A DNA stretch of 64,000 bases from assembly GCF_030145815.1 (NCBI RefSeq), contig NZ_JAIXHL010000004.1, positions 1 to 64,000 on the forward strand, written 5' to 3'. The notes below the pieces were generated by a model. It was not told where the DNA came from and made no database searches. It was given only the letters and a program-made list of their open reading frames with translations. This document shows positions 1-7,886 of the stretch, one piece after another. Source of the DNA: Sphingomonas sp. (lineage in GTDB: Bacteria > Pseudomonadota > Alphaproteobacteria > Sphingomonadales > Sphingomonadaceae). The translations under genes were made by a program, and so were the position numbers. Each line of letters starts with the position of its first letter. Position 1 is the stretch's first letter.

Positions 1-89
1 CCCGCCGGGGCGCAGCTTCATCGGCACGAGTGCTCGTCTCTGTCCTGAATCGGCGTCCCTTAGTTGATCGATCCAGTAACCTGGATCGG

Positions 90-177
90 CTGCGGCACGG
101 GCCCACTCCCCCACCCGGCCACCCAACGACAGTGTATTCTATGGGTGGCCGGGTGGGGGAGCGGGCCGGTGCCGCAG
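90..177 (+). repeat. Long inverted repeat (36-nt arms) upstream of rtcB
   Basis: The arms are 90-125 and 142-177, separated by a 16-nt loop (126-141). I count 34 of 36 positions complementary. The right arm ends about 9 nt before the Shine-Dalgarno of rtcB (186-190), so any transcript starting upstream would carry a very stable hairpin next to the ribosome entry site. A second small stem-loop (69-75 with 80-86, loop TAAC) sits just before it. It could be a dispersed palindrome, a terminator of an upstream gene, or a regulatory structure. Confidence 0.75.
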
Positions 178-197
178 GGCCTGACAAGGAAGTTCCG

Positions 198-1421
198 ATG
201 ACCCAGTTTTCCGTTCACCAGACGCATCATGCGCCGCTCAAGCTGTGGGACAGCGCCGGACCGTTCGAGGCCGGCGCGATGCAGCAGCTGCGCAACGTCG
301 CCTCGCTTCCGTTCATCTTCCGCCATGTCGCCGGGATGCCCGACGTGCATTGGGGCATGGGCGCAACCGTCGGCTCGGTGATCGCGACGCAGAAGGCGAT
401 CGTGCCCGCCGCAGTCGGCGTTGACATCGGTTGCGGGATGATGGCGGTGCGCACCTCGCTCACCGCCAGCCAGCTGCCCGACAGCCTCGCCGCTTTGCGT
501 GCCGAGATCGAGCGCGCGGTGCCCAAGGGGATGGAGTCCAACCAGTCCGCCAACCACGCCAAGGGTGGCTGGGCGAGCACGCCGAACAGCGTGTCGCGGA
601 CCTGGTACGACCGGTTCGAGGACCGCTGGCGCAAGATCGTCGCCAAGAACCCGAAGGTCGACGGCAAGACCAGCGACCAGCTCGCCTCGATGGGCGGGGG
701 GAACCACTTTATCGAGGTGTGCCTCGATGAAGCGCAGCGCGTGTGGGTGATGCTCCACTCCGGATCGCGCGGCACGGGGAACCGGATCGGGACCTACTTC
801 ATCAACGCTGCCAAGGAGGGGATCGTGAAGGAGACGCTCGACTTCCATCTGGTCGACAAGGACCTCGCCTTCCTGACCGAAGGATCGCAGCTGTTCGATG
901 ACTATATCGAGGCGATGCACTTCGCGCAGGATTACGCGATGGCCAATCGGGAGCTGATGATGGTCCGCGTGCTGGAGGCGCTGCGCAAGCACGCCCCCGG
1001 CTTCAAGACCGACAGGGCCGCGATCAACTGCCACCACAACTACGCAACCCGGGAAATGCATTTCGGGGAGCAGGTGTGGGTGACCCGCAAGGGCGCGGTA
1101 AGCGCGCGCGCGGGCGAACTGGGGATCATCCCCGGATCGATGGGCACCGGCAGCTTCATCGTCGAGGGGCTGGGCAATCAGGAGTCGTTCTGCTCCTGCT
1201 CGCACGGCGCCGGACGGGTGATGTCGCGCGGACAGGCCAAGAAGCTGATTTCCCTGGAGGCCCACAAAGCCGCGATGCAGGGCATCGAGGCGCGGGTGGA
1301 CGAAGGCGTGCTGGACGAAAGCCCGGCCGCCTACAAGGACATCGGCACGGTGATGGACGCGCAACAGGATTTGGTGCGGATTCGTCACCGGCTGCGGCAG
1401 GTGGTGAATGTGAAGGGGTGA
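198..1421 (+). CDS. rtcB: RtcB, RNA-splicing ligase (3'-phosphate/2',3'-cyclic phosphate to 5'-OH)
   Basis: Joins RNA 3'-phosphate or 2',3'-cyclic phosphate ends to 5'-OH ends through a GTP- and Mn2+-dependent guanylylated histidine; used in tRNA and stress-induced RNA repair. The 407-residue length matches E. coli RtcB (408). Visible signatures are GVDIGCGM (metal ligands Asp76, Cys79), GGGNHFIEV (Asn169, His170), LHSGSRG (His187) and CSCSHGAGR, whose His336 is the expected guanylylated residue. I place the start at ATG 198 because AAGGA at 186-190 lies 7 nt upstream and the protein begins as in the family; the reading frame is open further upstream but that part looks unlike protein. No rtcA, rtcR or Ro60 gene is next to it within the window. 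Confidence 0.95.
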   Translation: MTQFSVHQTHHAPLKLWDSAGPFEAGAMQQLRNVASLPFIFRHVAGMPDVHWGMGATVGSVIATQKAIVPAAVGVDIGCGMMAVRTSLTASQLPDSLAALRAEIERAVPKGMESNQSANHAKGGWASTPNSVSRTWYDRFEDRWRKIVAKNPKVDGKTSDQLASMGGGNHFIEVCLDEAQRVWVMLHSGSRGTGNRIGTYFINAAKEGIVKETLDFHLVDKDLAFLTEGSQLFDDYIEAMHFAQDYAMANRELMMVRVLEALRKHAPGFKTDRAAINCHHNYATREMHFGEQVWVTRKGAVSARAGELGIIPGSMGTGSFIVEGLGNQESFCSCSHGAGRVMSRGQAKKLISLEAHKAAMQGIEARVDEGVLDESPAAYKDIGTVMDAQQDLVRIRHRLRQVVNVKG

Positions 1422-1455
1422 GGCTCCGCCGCCGGATCCCTTCCCTTCCTTCTTA

Positions 1456-1581
1456 AGCCCCTCCCGCTCGCGGGAGGGGTTGGGGAGGGTCTTCTTCTTG
1501 TTCTTCTTCTTCGCGCCCCAGCGCCGATAGAAAGAAGAAAGAAGACCCTCACCCAACCCTCTCTCGCAAGCGGGAGAGGGC
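1456..1581. repeat. Imperfect inverted repeat after rtcB, possible terminator
   Basis: Two related palindromic units (about 1456-1494 and 1541-1581) face each other; each contains a GC-rich stem (for example 1460-1469 with 1472-1481) followed by a shared GGGTCTTC-type tail, with CTT/AAG-rich sequence in between. This looks like a dispersed intergenic palindrome of the kind common in sphingomonads. The first stem followed by a pyrimidine-rich stretch could end rtcB transcription. Confidence 0.5.
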
Positions 1582-1613
1582 CAGAAGGCGGCCACCGTCA
1601 GCCCCCACTCCCA

Positions 1614-1702
1614 CCGTCAGCCCGGCCTTGAGCCGGGCCAAGGCTTCTTCTCGGCTGCAGACAAGAACAGCCCTGTCCCAGATCAAGTCCGGGACGAGGT
1701 AG
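1614..1702. repeat. Two short REP-like stem-loops
   Basis: Near 1620-1640 the sequence CCCGGC-CTTGA-GCCGGG forms a 6-bp stem, and near 1673-1694 GTCCC...GGGAC forms another. Both resemble the 'cccggact tgatccggg' type of extragenic palindrome seen between genes in Rhizobiales and sphingomonads. No transposase or RAYT gene is nearby. Function unknown; recognition is by eye only. Confidence 0.35.
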
Positions 1703-1706
1703 AGTT

Positions 1707-2348
1707 TCAGGTGGCAGGTTCGCTCCGCCACACCTCCCGCGCCGCCATCACCCCCTCAAACAGCGCCGACCCGACAAACGCCGCCAGCCACCTCTGCACC
1801 CGCGCCAAATCCTGCGCCGCGAACCAGTCCCGATCCACCGCCGCGAATTGCCGCACGAACGGCAGGATCGCCGCATCCGCCAGCCCGAACTGGTCGCCGC
1901 CGAGATAGGGCCGCTCGCGCAGCCGCTGCTCATAGCCCGCCAATATCCCCAGCCCCGCCGCACGGTGATCGACGTCGTCCGACAAGTAGCGCTCAGCATA
2001 TTTGTAGCGGTCGAGGTGAAACTTGAACGCCCCGTCATTGGCTGCGATCAACTCAACATCGTCGCCCGCCAGCCACCCTTCGGGATCGTTCCGCGCCAGC
2101 GCCCAGCGCATGATATCGATACTCTCGTCGATCACCCGCCCATCGGGCAGGACCAGCACCGGCACCGTCCCCTTGGGCGAGGCGGTCAGCATTTCCGCCG
2201 GCTTGTCGCGCAGCTTTACCTCGCGATGCTCGACCGCGACCCCGCTCACCGCCAGCGCCAGCCGCGCCCGGATCGCATAGGGGCAGCGGCGAAAGCTGTA
2301 GAGAATCGGGTCAGTCAGCGTCAGGCTCCGGAAACACCGCGCCGACAT
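1707..2348 (-). CDS. Glutathione S-transferase family protein
   Basis: Two-domain cytosolic GST fold. The N-terminal thioredoxin-like domain opens with [22 protein letters not shown] (Cys-Pro motif typical of GrxB/omega-like GSTs) and has the KGTVPVLV and [10 protein letters not shown] turns that bind glutathione; the C-terminal helical domain contains [13 protein letters not shown]. The listed start is the nearest ATG (2348), but that adds about 10 unusual residues and overlaps the trhO end by 38 nt. A CTG at 2318 preceded by GGAG would begin the protein at the conserved TDPILYSF and overlap trhO by only 8 nt, so the true start may be non-canonical. Downstream partner of chpT-trhO. Confidence 0.8.
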   Translation of the reverse strand: MSARCFRSLTLTDPILYSFRRCPYAIRARLALAVSGVAVEHREVKLRDKPAEMLTASPKGTVPVLVLPDGRVIDESIDIMRWALARNDPEGWLAGDDVELIAANDGAFKFHLDRYKYAERYLSDDVDHRAAGLGILAGYEQRLRERPYLGGDQFGLADAAILPFVRQFAAVDRDWFAAQDLARVQRWLAAFVGSALFEGVMAAREVWRSEPAT

Positions 2349-3255
2349 GCGCTTCGCCGCGCTGCGCCGCCAGCAGCGCCTGGCGATGCCGCTCGGCATA
2401 GCTGGCGCGCTGCTCCTCGGTGCGCGTACCGATACAGGCGGGGCAGCTCACCCCCTCGACATAGTGCGGCGACTGCCGCGCCTCCGGGCTCACCGGCATG
2501 CGGCACGCGCGGCACAGGACATGCTCGCCGACCTCCAGCCCGTGCTTCACCGCCACCCGCTCGTCGAACACGAAGCATTCGCCATCCCACAGGCTGCGGT
2601 CCTGCGGCACCTGTTCCAGATAGGCGAGGATGCCGCCCTTGAGGTGATAGACCTGCTCCACCCCCTCCGCCTTTGCGAACGCCGTCGATTTCTCGCAGCG
2701 GATGCCGCCGGTGCAGAACATCGCGATCTTGGGCGTGCGCCCCGCCGCCTCGATCTCCGCACGCTTGGCGCGGAACCAGTCGGGAAACTCGCTGAAGCTG
2801 CGCGTCTGCGGATCGATCGCACCGCGAAACGTGCCGATCGCCACCTCATAATCGTTGCGCGTGTCGATCAGCACCGTGTCGGGGTCGGCGATCAGGTCGT
2901 TCCACTCGGCCGGCGCGACATAGTGCCCCACCCCCGCCAGCGGATCGATATCGGGCTGGCCCATCGTCACGATCTCGCGTTTGAGCCGCACCTTCATCCG
3001 GTGGAACGGCATCGCGGCGGCGTGCGAGAACTTCACGTCGATCGCTGCGCAACCGGGCAACGCGCGGATATGGTCGAGCACGGCCTCGATCGCGGAGTCG
3101 CTCCCCGCGATGGTGCCGTTGATCCCCTCACGCGCGAGCAGCAGCGTGCCCTTCACCCCCCGCGCGACGCACAGCGCCAGCAGCGGACCGCGAATGGCCG
3201 CCGGATCGTCGAACCGGGTGAATTGATACAGCGCCGCGACGCGCACTTCAGCCAT
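2311..3255 (-). CDS. trhO: TrhO, tRNA uridine-34 hydroxylase (rhodanese/UPF0176 family)
   Basis: Oxygen-dependent hydroxylation of U34 in certain tRNAs, the first step to 5-carboxymethoxy or 5-methoxyuridine. The protein has the YceA/UPF0176 order: an N-terminal alpha/beta domain with [19 protein letters not shown], then a rhodanese domain with [14 protein letters not shown] and the active-site loop [12 protein letters not shown] (Cys181), then a Cys-rich tail ([12 protein letters not shown]...SCPACIG) that may hold zinc. Length of 314 aa is normal. Its ATG shares one base with the chpT stop (TGATG), implying translational coupling. Confidence 0.9.
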   Translation of the reverse strand: MAEVRVAALYQFTRFDDPAAIRGPLLALCVARGVKGTLLLAREGINGTIAGSDSAIEAVLDHIRALPGCAAIDVKFSHAAAMPFHRMKVRLKREIVTMGQPDIDPLAGVGHYVAPAEWNDLIADPDTVLIDTRNDYEVAIGTFRGAIDPQTRSFSEFPDWFRAKRAEIEAAGRTPKIAMFCTGGIRCEKSTAFAKAEGVEQVYHLKGGILAYLEQVPQDRSLWDGECFVFDERVAVKHGLEVGEHVLCRACRMPVSPEARQSPHYVEGVSCPACIGTRTEEQRASYAERHRQALLAAQRGEAHVGAVFPEPDAD

Positions 3256-3899
3256 CAGGCGACCTTGAACGCTGCCCCGAACAGCAGCACGTCGGCGTCG
3301 GGCGGCGATACCTGCAGCTCGCCCCCGCCCTGCGTCACCAGCTGATGCACCAGATAGGCCGCCGCCGCGCGCGGGGTCACCGGCGAATCGCCCGTGTCAC
3401 CGCTCAGTGCGCCGCGCAGTTCGCCGTCCAGCACGATGCGCGGCCCTTCGGCGCGCACCACAATCTCCACCATGTCGTCGCGCGCCTCGGCGCCGATATC
3501 CAGCTGCCCGCCGCGCACCAGCGCGTCGCCGCCGATCAGCGCGAGGTTGAGCAGCACCTTGATCACCTGCTTGGGCAGCACCGGGTCCTCGACCATCCAG
3601 CCGATCGACACGCGATGATTGTCGCCGAACAGCCCGTCGATCGCCGCCTGCGCCTCACGCGTGTCGACGGTATCGCCGAACCCGCCCGCCGCGCCGAACG
3701 CCAGGCGAAAGAATTTCAGCTTGTTCGCGCTCGCCTTCGCGCTCTCCGCGAGCAGCTCCAGGCAGCGCGCGCGCATCTCCGGGTCATGCTCGTCGGCGAG
3801 CAATTCCAGCCCGTTGTTGAGCGCACCCACCGGGCTCAGCAGGTCGTGGCACAGGCGCGAGCAGAGCAGGCTGGCAAAATCGGTCGGCGAAATGTTCAT
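3255..3899 (-). CDS. chpT: ChpT-like histidine phosphotransferase
   Basis: In Caulobacter-type alphaproteobacteria ChpT passes phosphate from the CckA kinase to CtrA and CpdR, controlling the cell cycle and, in sphingomonads, motility. The sequence begins with an HPt-like dimerisation helix containing [18 protein letters not shown]; His18 is the expected phosphate acceptor, in a histidine-kinase-like HDLxxP setting. The C-terminal half resembles a degenerate HATPase domain ([16 protein letters not shown]) lacking clear ATP-binding boxes, as in ChpT. Start placed at ATG 3899; an in-frame ATG 12 nt upstream (3911) is also possible. 214 aa, close to family size. TGATG overlap with trhO. Confidence 0.85.
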   Translation of the reverse strand: MNISPTDFASLLCSRLCHDLLSPVGALNNGLELLADEHDPEMRARCLELLAESAKASANKLKFFRLAFGAAGGFGDTVDTREAQAAIDGLFGDNHRVSIGWMVEDPVLPKQVIKVLLNLALIGGDALVRGGQLDIGAEARDDMVEIVVRAEGPRIVLDGELRGALSGDTGDSPVTPRAAAAYLVHQLVTQGGGELQVSPPDADVLLFGAAFKVA

Positions 3900-4020
3900 G
3901 GATGCTCCCATTGCTCCACCGCCCCCTTTGGCCCAGCCGCGCCGCCGCTGCAAGCGCACCCTCTTCGCAACTGGGCCATTCGCCGCTAGCGTCCGCCGCA
4001 AATCGATTTGGAGATTCCGG

Positions 4021-5298
4021 ATGCGGCATTGGCTGACAGCGTTGACGGCACTTGCACTTACTACGACAGGGGCAGCCCCCGCGCTCGCCCAGACGCGCGC
4101 TGCGCCCGCCGACGCGGTCAAGCTCGACACCAAGCGGATCGACGCGATGCTGGCGAAGATGATCGCCGATGGTCGCGCGGTCGGCGGTTCGGTGCTGGTG
4201 TGGAAGGACGGGCGCGAGGTGCATTTCGCCGCGCGTGGTGTCGCCGATCGTGAGGCGAACCGCCCATTTGCCCGCGACACGCTGGTACAAATCTACTCGA
4301 TGACCAAGCCGGTGACCGGCGTGGCGCTCATGCAGCTATGGGAACAGGGCAAGTTCCGCCTCGACGATCCGCTCGCCCGCTATCTCCCCGATTTCGCGAA
4401 TATGCAGGTGCAGGACGGCGCCGGCCCCGATGGCAAGCCGCTGTGGCGCGCCGCCAGCCGCCCGATCACGATCCGCGACGTGCTGCGCCACACCGCCGGT
4501 TTCGCCTATGGCGACGGCCCGACTCCGGCGCACAAGGCGTTCGCCGCTGCCGATCCGCTCAACCCGCAGAATACGCTGGCGGAGTTCGGCCGCCGCCTCG
4601 CCAAGGTGCCCCTGCTCTCCGAACCCGGCACGGAATGGCATTACAGCGTGTCGGTCGATGTCCAGGCGCTGCTGGTCGAGCGCCTGTCAGGTATGAAATT
4701 CACCGACTATGTCCAGAAGCACATCTTCGACCCGCTCAAGATGCGCGAAGCCGGCTGGCACCAGCCGATGGACCGCCTCCCCCGCTTTGCCGCGACCTAT
4801 GTGAAGGGGCCGAGCGGCATGACCCGCCAGCCTGAGGCGGCGATGCGCGAGCGCAACTTCCCCGGCGTCCCGCTGACCATGGGCGGCGCCGGCATCGTGG
4901 CGCCGATCGACGATTATATGCGCTTTGCCCGGATGCTGCTCAACGGCGGCGAGCTCGACGGCGCGCGCCTGCTCAAGCCTGCGACGATCCGGCTGATGGC
5001 GACCGACATGCTCGATCCCGCGATCAAGGAGCGCGAATGGTTGCCAGGCAAGATCGACGGCGGCTTCGGCGTCAACTTCGCCGTCCGCACCGCCCGCCCC
5101 GCAACGCCCGACCGCAATCGCGGCGCAGTCGGCGAATTCTTCTGGGACGGTGCGGCCAGCACCCTGTTCTGGGTCGATCCCGCCAACAACATGGCGGTGG
5201 TCTTCTTCGTCCAGACCTTCCCGTTCGACGGGACACTGCACACCGATATCCGCAAGGCGGTGTATGGCGCGGAGTATCTGGGTCCGAAGGGGGATTGA
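4021..5298 (+). CDS. Serine hydrolase of the beta-lactamase/esterase EstB family, exported
   Basis: A penicillin-binding-protein-like (class C beta-lactamase fold) hydrolase. A signal peptide (about residues 1-24, ending ALA-Q) directs it out of the cytoplasm. The nucleophile motif is SMTK (Ser93, Lys96); the second motif is YSV (Tyr208) in the place of the class C YxN; HTAGF at 157-161 is typical of the esterase branch. These features suit an esterase or D-aminopeptidase more than an antibiotic-resistance AmpC, but substrate cannot be read from sequence. Start at ATG 4021 gives the signal peptide directly. It is divergent from chpT with a 121-nt spacer. Confidence 0.85.
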   Translation: MRHWLTALTALALTTTGAAPALAQTRAAPADAVKLDTKRIDAMLAKMIADGRAVGGSVLVWKDGREVHFAARGVADREANRPFARDTLVQIYSMTKPVTGVALMQLWEQGKFRLDDPLARYLPDFANMQVQDGAGPDGKPLWRAASRPITIRDVLRHTAGFAYGDGPTPAHKAFAAADPLNPQNTLAEFGRRLAKVPLLSEPGTEWHYSVSVDVQALLVERLSGMKFTDYVQKHIFDPLKMREAGWHQPMDRLPRFAATYVKGPSGMTRQPEAAMRERNFPGVPLTMGGAGIVAPIDDYMRFARMLLNGGELDGARLLKPATIRLMATDMLDPAIKEREWLPGKIDGGFGVNFAVRTARPATPDRNRGAVGEFFWDGAASTLFWVDPANNMAVVFFVQTFPFDGTLHTDIRKAVYGAEYLGPKGD

Positions 5299-5308
5299 GC
5301 CACCCACA

Positions 5309-5388
5309 TCCGTTTGTGCTGAGCTTGTCGAAGCACCGTCCCCGACAGGGGTGGTATTCCGCCCTTCGACAGGCTCAGGGCAAACGGG
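5309..5388. repeat. Intergenic inverted repeat (REP-like)
   Basis: The arms, about 5310-5332 (CCGTTTG...CTGAGC...TGTCGAAG) and 5365-5387 (CTTCGACA...GCTCAG...CAAACGG), are near-perfect complements and lie between two convergent genes. The CTGAGC.TGTCGAAG core is a common bacterial intergenic palindrome in sphingomonads and relatives. It may double as a bidirectional terminator. Confidence 0.6.
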
Positions 5389-5394
5389 TGTTGG

Positions 5395-5781
5395 TCAGCC
5401 GTCGCGCCCGTCAAACCCCGCCCGCGCCTTGGCCACAGCTTCCAGATTCGCCTCGGCCCACAGCCACACTCCGCAAAACGCCTCGCCCAGGCTCTCGCCC
5501 AGCGGGGTCAGGCGATAGTCCACGCGCGGCGGCACCACCGCGTGGACCGTGCGCGTGACAAAGCCGTCACGCTCCATCCGGCGCAGCGTTTGCGTCAGCA
5601 TCTTCTGGCTGATCCCCGGGATCGCCTTCGAAATCTGGGTGAAGCGCAACTCGCCCTGCTCATCGAGCGTTTCGAGCACGATCATCGACCATTTGTCGGC
5701 TACCGCACCGATCAAGTCATAGACCAGCGCATCGACACGCGGGTCGGGATTGTGCCACTCGCCATTGCCCATTGCCCACAC
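5395..5781 (-). CDS. HxlR-family transcriptional regulator
   Basis: Winged-helix regulator. It shows the HxlR hallmarks: ALVYDLIGAVADKWSMIVLETL, ELRFTQISKAIPGISQKMLTQTLRRMERDGFV (recognition helix and wing) and YRLTPLGESL. 128 aa is the usual size. It is transcribed divergently from an SDR gene (start 5873) across a 91-nt gap, the common layout in which HxlR proteins repress an adjacent reductase in response to electrophiles or oxidants. No conserved N-terminal redox cysteine is visible; one Cys lies in the C-terminal helix (AFCGVW). Start at ATG 5781; ATG 5772 is an alternative. Confidence 0.9.
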   Translation of the reverse strand: MWAMGNGEWHNPDPRVDALVYDLIGAVADKWSMIVLETLDEQGELRFTQISKAIPGISQKMLTQTLRRMERDGFVTRTVHAVVPPRVDYRLTPLGESLGEAFCGVWLWAEANLEAVAKARAGFDGRDG

Positions 5782-5792
5782 TCTCTTTTCGG

Positions 5793-5838
5793 TAAGTATA
5801 AAACTTTCGGGTGCCTTCTTTCGAAAGGATAGCAGCCG
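5793..5838. promoter_or_regulatory. Candidate HxlR/SDR shared control region
   Basis: The divergent spacer contains AAGTATAAAACTT (an AAGT...ACTT dyad) at about 5794-5806 and TCTTTCGAAAGGA (TTTCGAAA dyad) at about 5816-5828. HxlR proteins usually bind dyads of this size in their own divergent promoter. I assign this by position and symmetry only. Confidence 0.3.
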
Positions 5839-5872
5839 CCTAAATCGGCGTCACCAATTCAAGGAGGCGCGT

Positions 5873-6631
5873 ATGAAACAGTCCGGAAACACCATCCTCA
5901 TCACCGGCGGCGGATCGGGCATCGGCGAAGCGCTCGCCCACCGCCTGCACGATGCCGGCAACACCGTCATCGTCGCCGGCCGCCGCCGCGACGCGCTCGA
6001 GGCCGCCATCGCGGGCCGCGCGAACATGCACGCCATGACGCTCGACATCGACAGCGCGGAGGCGATCGAAGCCTTTGCTGCCGCGGTCATCGCCGCCCAT
6101 CCCAGCGTCAACGTGCTGATCAACAATGCCGGGATCATGCGGTACGAAGACCTCTCCGCCCGCCGCGACCTGAGCGATGCCGAGGCGACGATCACCACCA
6201 ATTTGCTCGGACCGATCCGGCTGACCAATGCGCTGGTCGATCATCTGAAGGCGCAGGACGATGCCGCGATCGTCAACGTCACCTCCGGCCTCGCCTTCGT
6301 GCCTTTGGTCGCCACTGCGACCTACAGCGCGACCAAGGCGGCGATCCACAGCTACACCATCTCGCTGCGCGACGCGCTCGCCGGGTCGGTCGAGGTCATC
6401 GAACTCGCCCCGCCCGCAGTCCAGACCGACCTCACCCCCGGCCAGCGCGAGCGTGCGGGCTACCAGCCGCTCGACGATTTCGCCGACGAGGTAATGGCGC
6501 TGTTCGCCCAGTCACCGACGCCGAAGGAAGTGCTGGTCGAGAACGTCAAATTCCTGCGCAACGCCGAGGCGGAGAGCCGCTTCGATGCGACGCTGGCGCA
6601 GCTGACCGCGATGGTGAGGGTTACTCGCTGA
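5873..6631 (+). CDS. Short-chain dehydrogenase/reductase (DltE-like)
   Basis: NAD(P)-dependent oxidoreductase of the classical SDR family: TGGGSGIGEAL cofactor loop, NNAGIM, and the catalytic YSATK (Tyr-x3-Lys) preceded by NVTSGLAF (Ser). The C-terminal PPAVQTDLT and the overall sequence resemble DltE-type SDRs of unknown substrate. A strong Shine-Dalgarno AAGGAGG (5861-5867) precedes ATG 5873. The divergent HxlR regulator next to it is its probable controller. Confidence 0.88.
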   Translation: MKQSGNTILITGGGSGIGEALAHRLHDAGNTVIVAGRRRDALEAAIAGRANMHAMTLDIDSAEAIEAFAAAVIAAHPSVNVLINNAGIMRYEDLSARRDLSDAEATITTNLLGPIRLTNALVDHLKAQDDAAIVNVTSGLAFVPLVATATYSATKAAIHSYTISLRDALAGSVEVIELAPPAVQTDLTPGQRERAGYQPLDDFADEVMALFAQSPTPKEVLVENVKFLRNAEAESRFDATLAQLTAMVRVTR

Positions 6632-6678
6632 ACGCACCAAAATACAAAATACTGCGATGACATACCCTTTTTGGGTTA

Positions 6679-7434
6679 TCATCCGCCAACGGCGGTTATT
6701 TTTCGCACAGACCGCTGGGGCGCAGGTTTTGTATCCCGCTCGGTTATACTTGAAAATTCATGCCAAAGTCCTTGCATTTCTGCGCTGAGCGCCTGAATAC
6801 GCGAGAGGCTGAACATGTAGTTTTTCCTAGCCTGTGTTTCATTACCGCTATCAAGTTGACGCCTCGCAGCAATATCTGACGGATCATACCTACGATACTG
6901 ACGGTAATTTGGCCAAGGAACTCCGTTACGATCTGTTATTACTACTTCGAGATACCAATATCCGTGGATGATGTGGTTTCGTCTTGTGGTGTGCGCTTTG
7001 ATCTTTTCCATGATTTTTTGAAGCTTTGAGGCGGCGCCATCCTTGAGGCGGGGCAGAAGCAACGAAGTAAGAGCATCCCGCTGGCCCCTACTGCCCAAAC
7101 CGTTCATCAAAACGGGCATTTCCATTGGGTCAGAACCCAGTGACAGAGCTAGCAACCTCGCCACCTGCATCTCTAACTTACTCCACTCATCGAGAAAAAT
7201 TCCGAGAATGGCATGGCGCTCTTCGCCTCGTGGCTGAATGATTGGAATCTCAAATGCCCCATTTGGGAGCAGAACAGGATCCTGAGACGGGATCGCACCA
7301 ACGTCCGGTATCATACGAGGTGATATCCCATGGCCAGATCTGTTTATCAGCCCAACGTAGTGGAATGGATTATTGCTGGCCATGCGATCTACCATCTCAA
7401 CAAATGACTGGCGGCTTGAGGCATTCACCGTCAC
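6679..7434 (-). CDS. Hypothetical protein with a HEPN-type RNxxxH motif, AT-rich
   Basis: 251 aa, not a family I can name. Residues about 75-100 form an amphipathic helix (ILGIFLDEWSKLEMQVARLL) and residues 151-160 read RRNHIIHGYW; Arg152-Asn153-x3-His157 fits the R-polar-x3-H catalytic motif of HEPN ribonuclease domains, which is also placed at the start of the last helix after an acidic first helix. The rest is without recognisable domains or signal peptide. The base composition is clearly more AT-rich than every neighbour, suggesting lateral acquisition. Start is GTG 7434; ATG 7395 is an alternative. It follows the JAMM gene by 35 nt on the same strand. HEPN assignment is an inference from motif and helix pattern. 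Confidence 0.6.
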   Translation of the reverse strand: MTVNASSRQSFVEMVDRMASNNPFHYVGLINRSGHGISPRMIPDVGAIPSQDPVLLPNGAFEIPIIQPRGEERHAILGIFLDEWSKLEMQVARLLALSLGSDPMEMPVLMNGLGSRGQRDALTSLLLPRLKDGAASKLQKIMEKIKAHTTRRNHIIHGYWYLEVVITDRNGVPWPNYRQYRRYDPSDIAARRQLDSGNETQARKNYMFSLSRIQALSAEMQGLWHEFSSITERDTKPAPQRSVRKITAVGG

Positions 7435-7469
7435 TCAGAGTGGCGGCATATCTGCAACTTTTCTTCTTA

Positions 7470-7868
7470 TCACGTTACTTCCACTTCTACCCGCTCGAAT
7501 CGCCCATGCAACCCGCCCGCTCCCGCGCGCCACGCCGTCAGCGCGTCTCCCGCGACGATGACCCAGACCTTCCCATCCGCCGCCGCCATCGCCGCATCGG
7601 TCGCGGACGGGGTTGCGTCGCCGGACGGGTGTGAGTGCCAGTAGCCGATGACCCGCTCCCCGCCCCCACGCTCGGCCTTCAGCGCCGCGATGAGCGCGCC
7701 CGGATCGATCTCGAACCGCCGCGTCGGATCGTCCGACACATTGGCCGCCACACTCGCCCGCTCGACCCCATCGGTCCCGAACAGCAACCCGCACGCCTCC
7801 AGCGGCGCGGCCTCCGCCGCTGCCCGCTGGATTACATCCATAACACAGCTTGAAATCCGCAAACCCAT
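7470..7868 (-). CDS. JAMM/MPN-domain metallopeptidase (M67 family)
   Basis: Bacterial Mov34/MPN/PAD-1-like zinc isopeptidase. The zinc motif is complete: Glu24 in LEACGLLFG, then HSHPSGDATPSATD (His-x-His-x10-Asp). Bacterial members act on isopeptide or C-terminal extensions of ubiquitin-like/ThiS-like sulfur carriers or on peptidoglycan-related substrates; the substrate here is unknown. 132 aa from ATG 7868; ATG 7841 and ATG 7874 are alternatives and no start has a good Shine-Dalgarno. Divergent from rluD with an 18-nt gap, so the two promoters overlap the opposite genes. Confidence 0.85.
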   Translation of the reverse strand: MGLRISSCVMDVIQRAAAEAAPLEACGLLFGTDGVERASVAANVSDDPTRRFEIDPGALIAALKAERGGGERVIGYWHSHPSGDATPSATDAAMAAADGKVWVIVAGDALTAWRAGAGGLHGRFERVEVEVT

Positions 7869-7886
7869 GCCCATCTGCGTAGCGCA

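Noticed and set aside
1..197. Sigma-54 promoter of the RtcR-regulated type upstream of rtcB
   Set aside because: No GG-N10-GC pair with the TGGCAC/TTGC context found; only hairpins are visible.
60..1595. Minus-strand frame opposite rtcB (511 codons)
   Set aside because: Low-complexity His/Arg/Gly-rich translation and complete overlap with a certain gene.
4021..5298. Serine hydrolase as an AmpC antibiotic-resistance enzyme
   Set aside because: It has SxxK but YSV in place of YxN and an esterase-type HTAGF; closer to EstB-like esterases.
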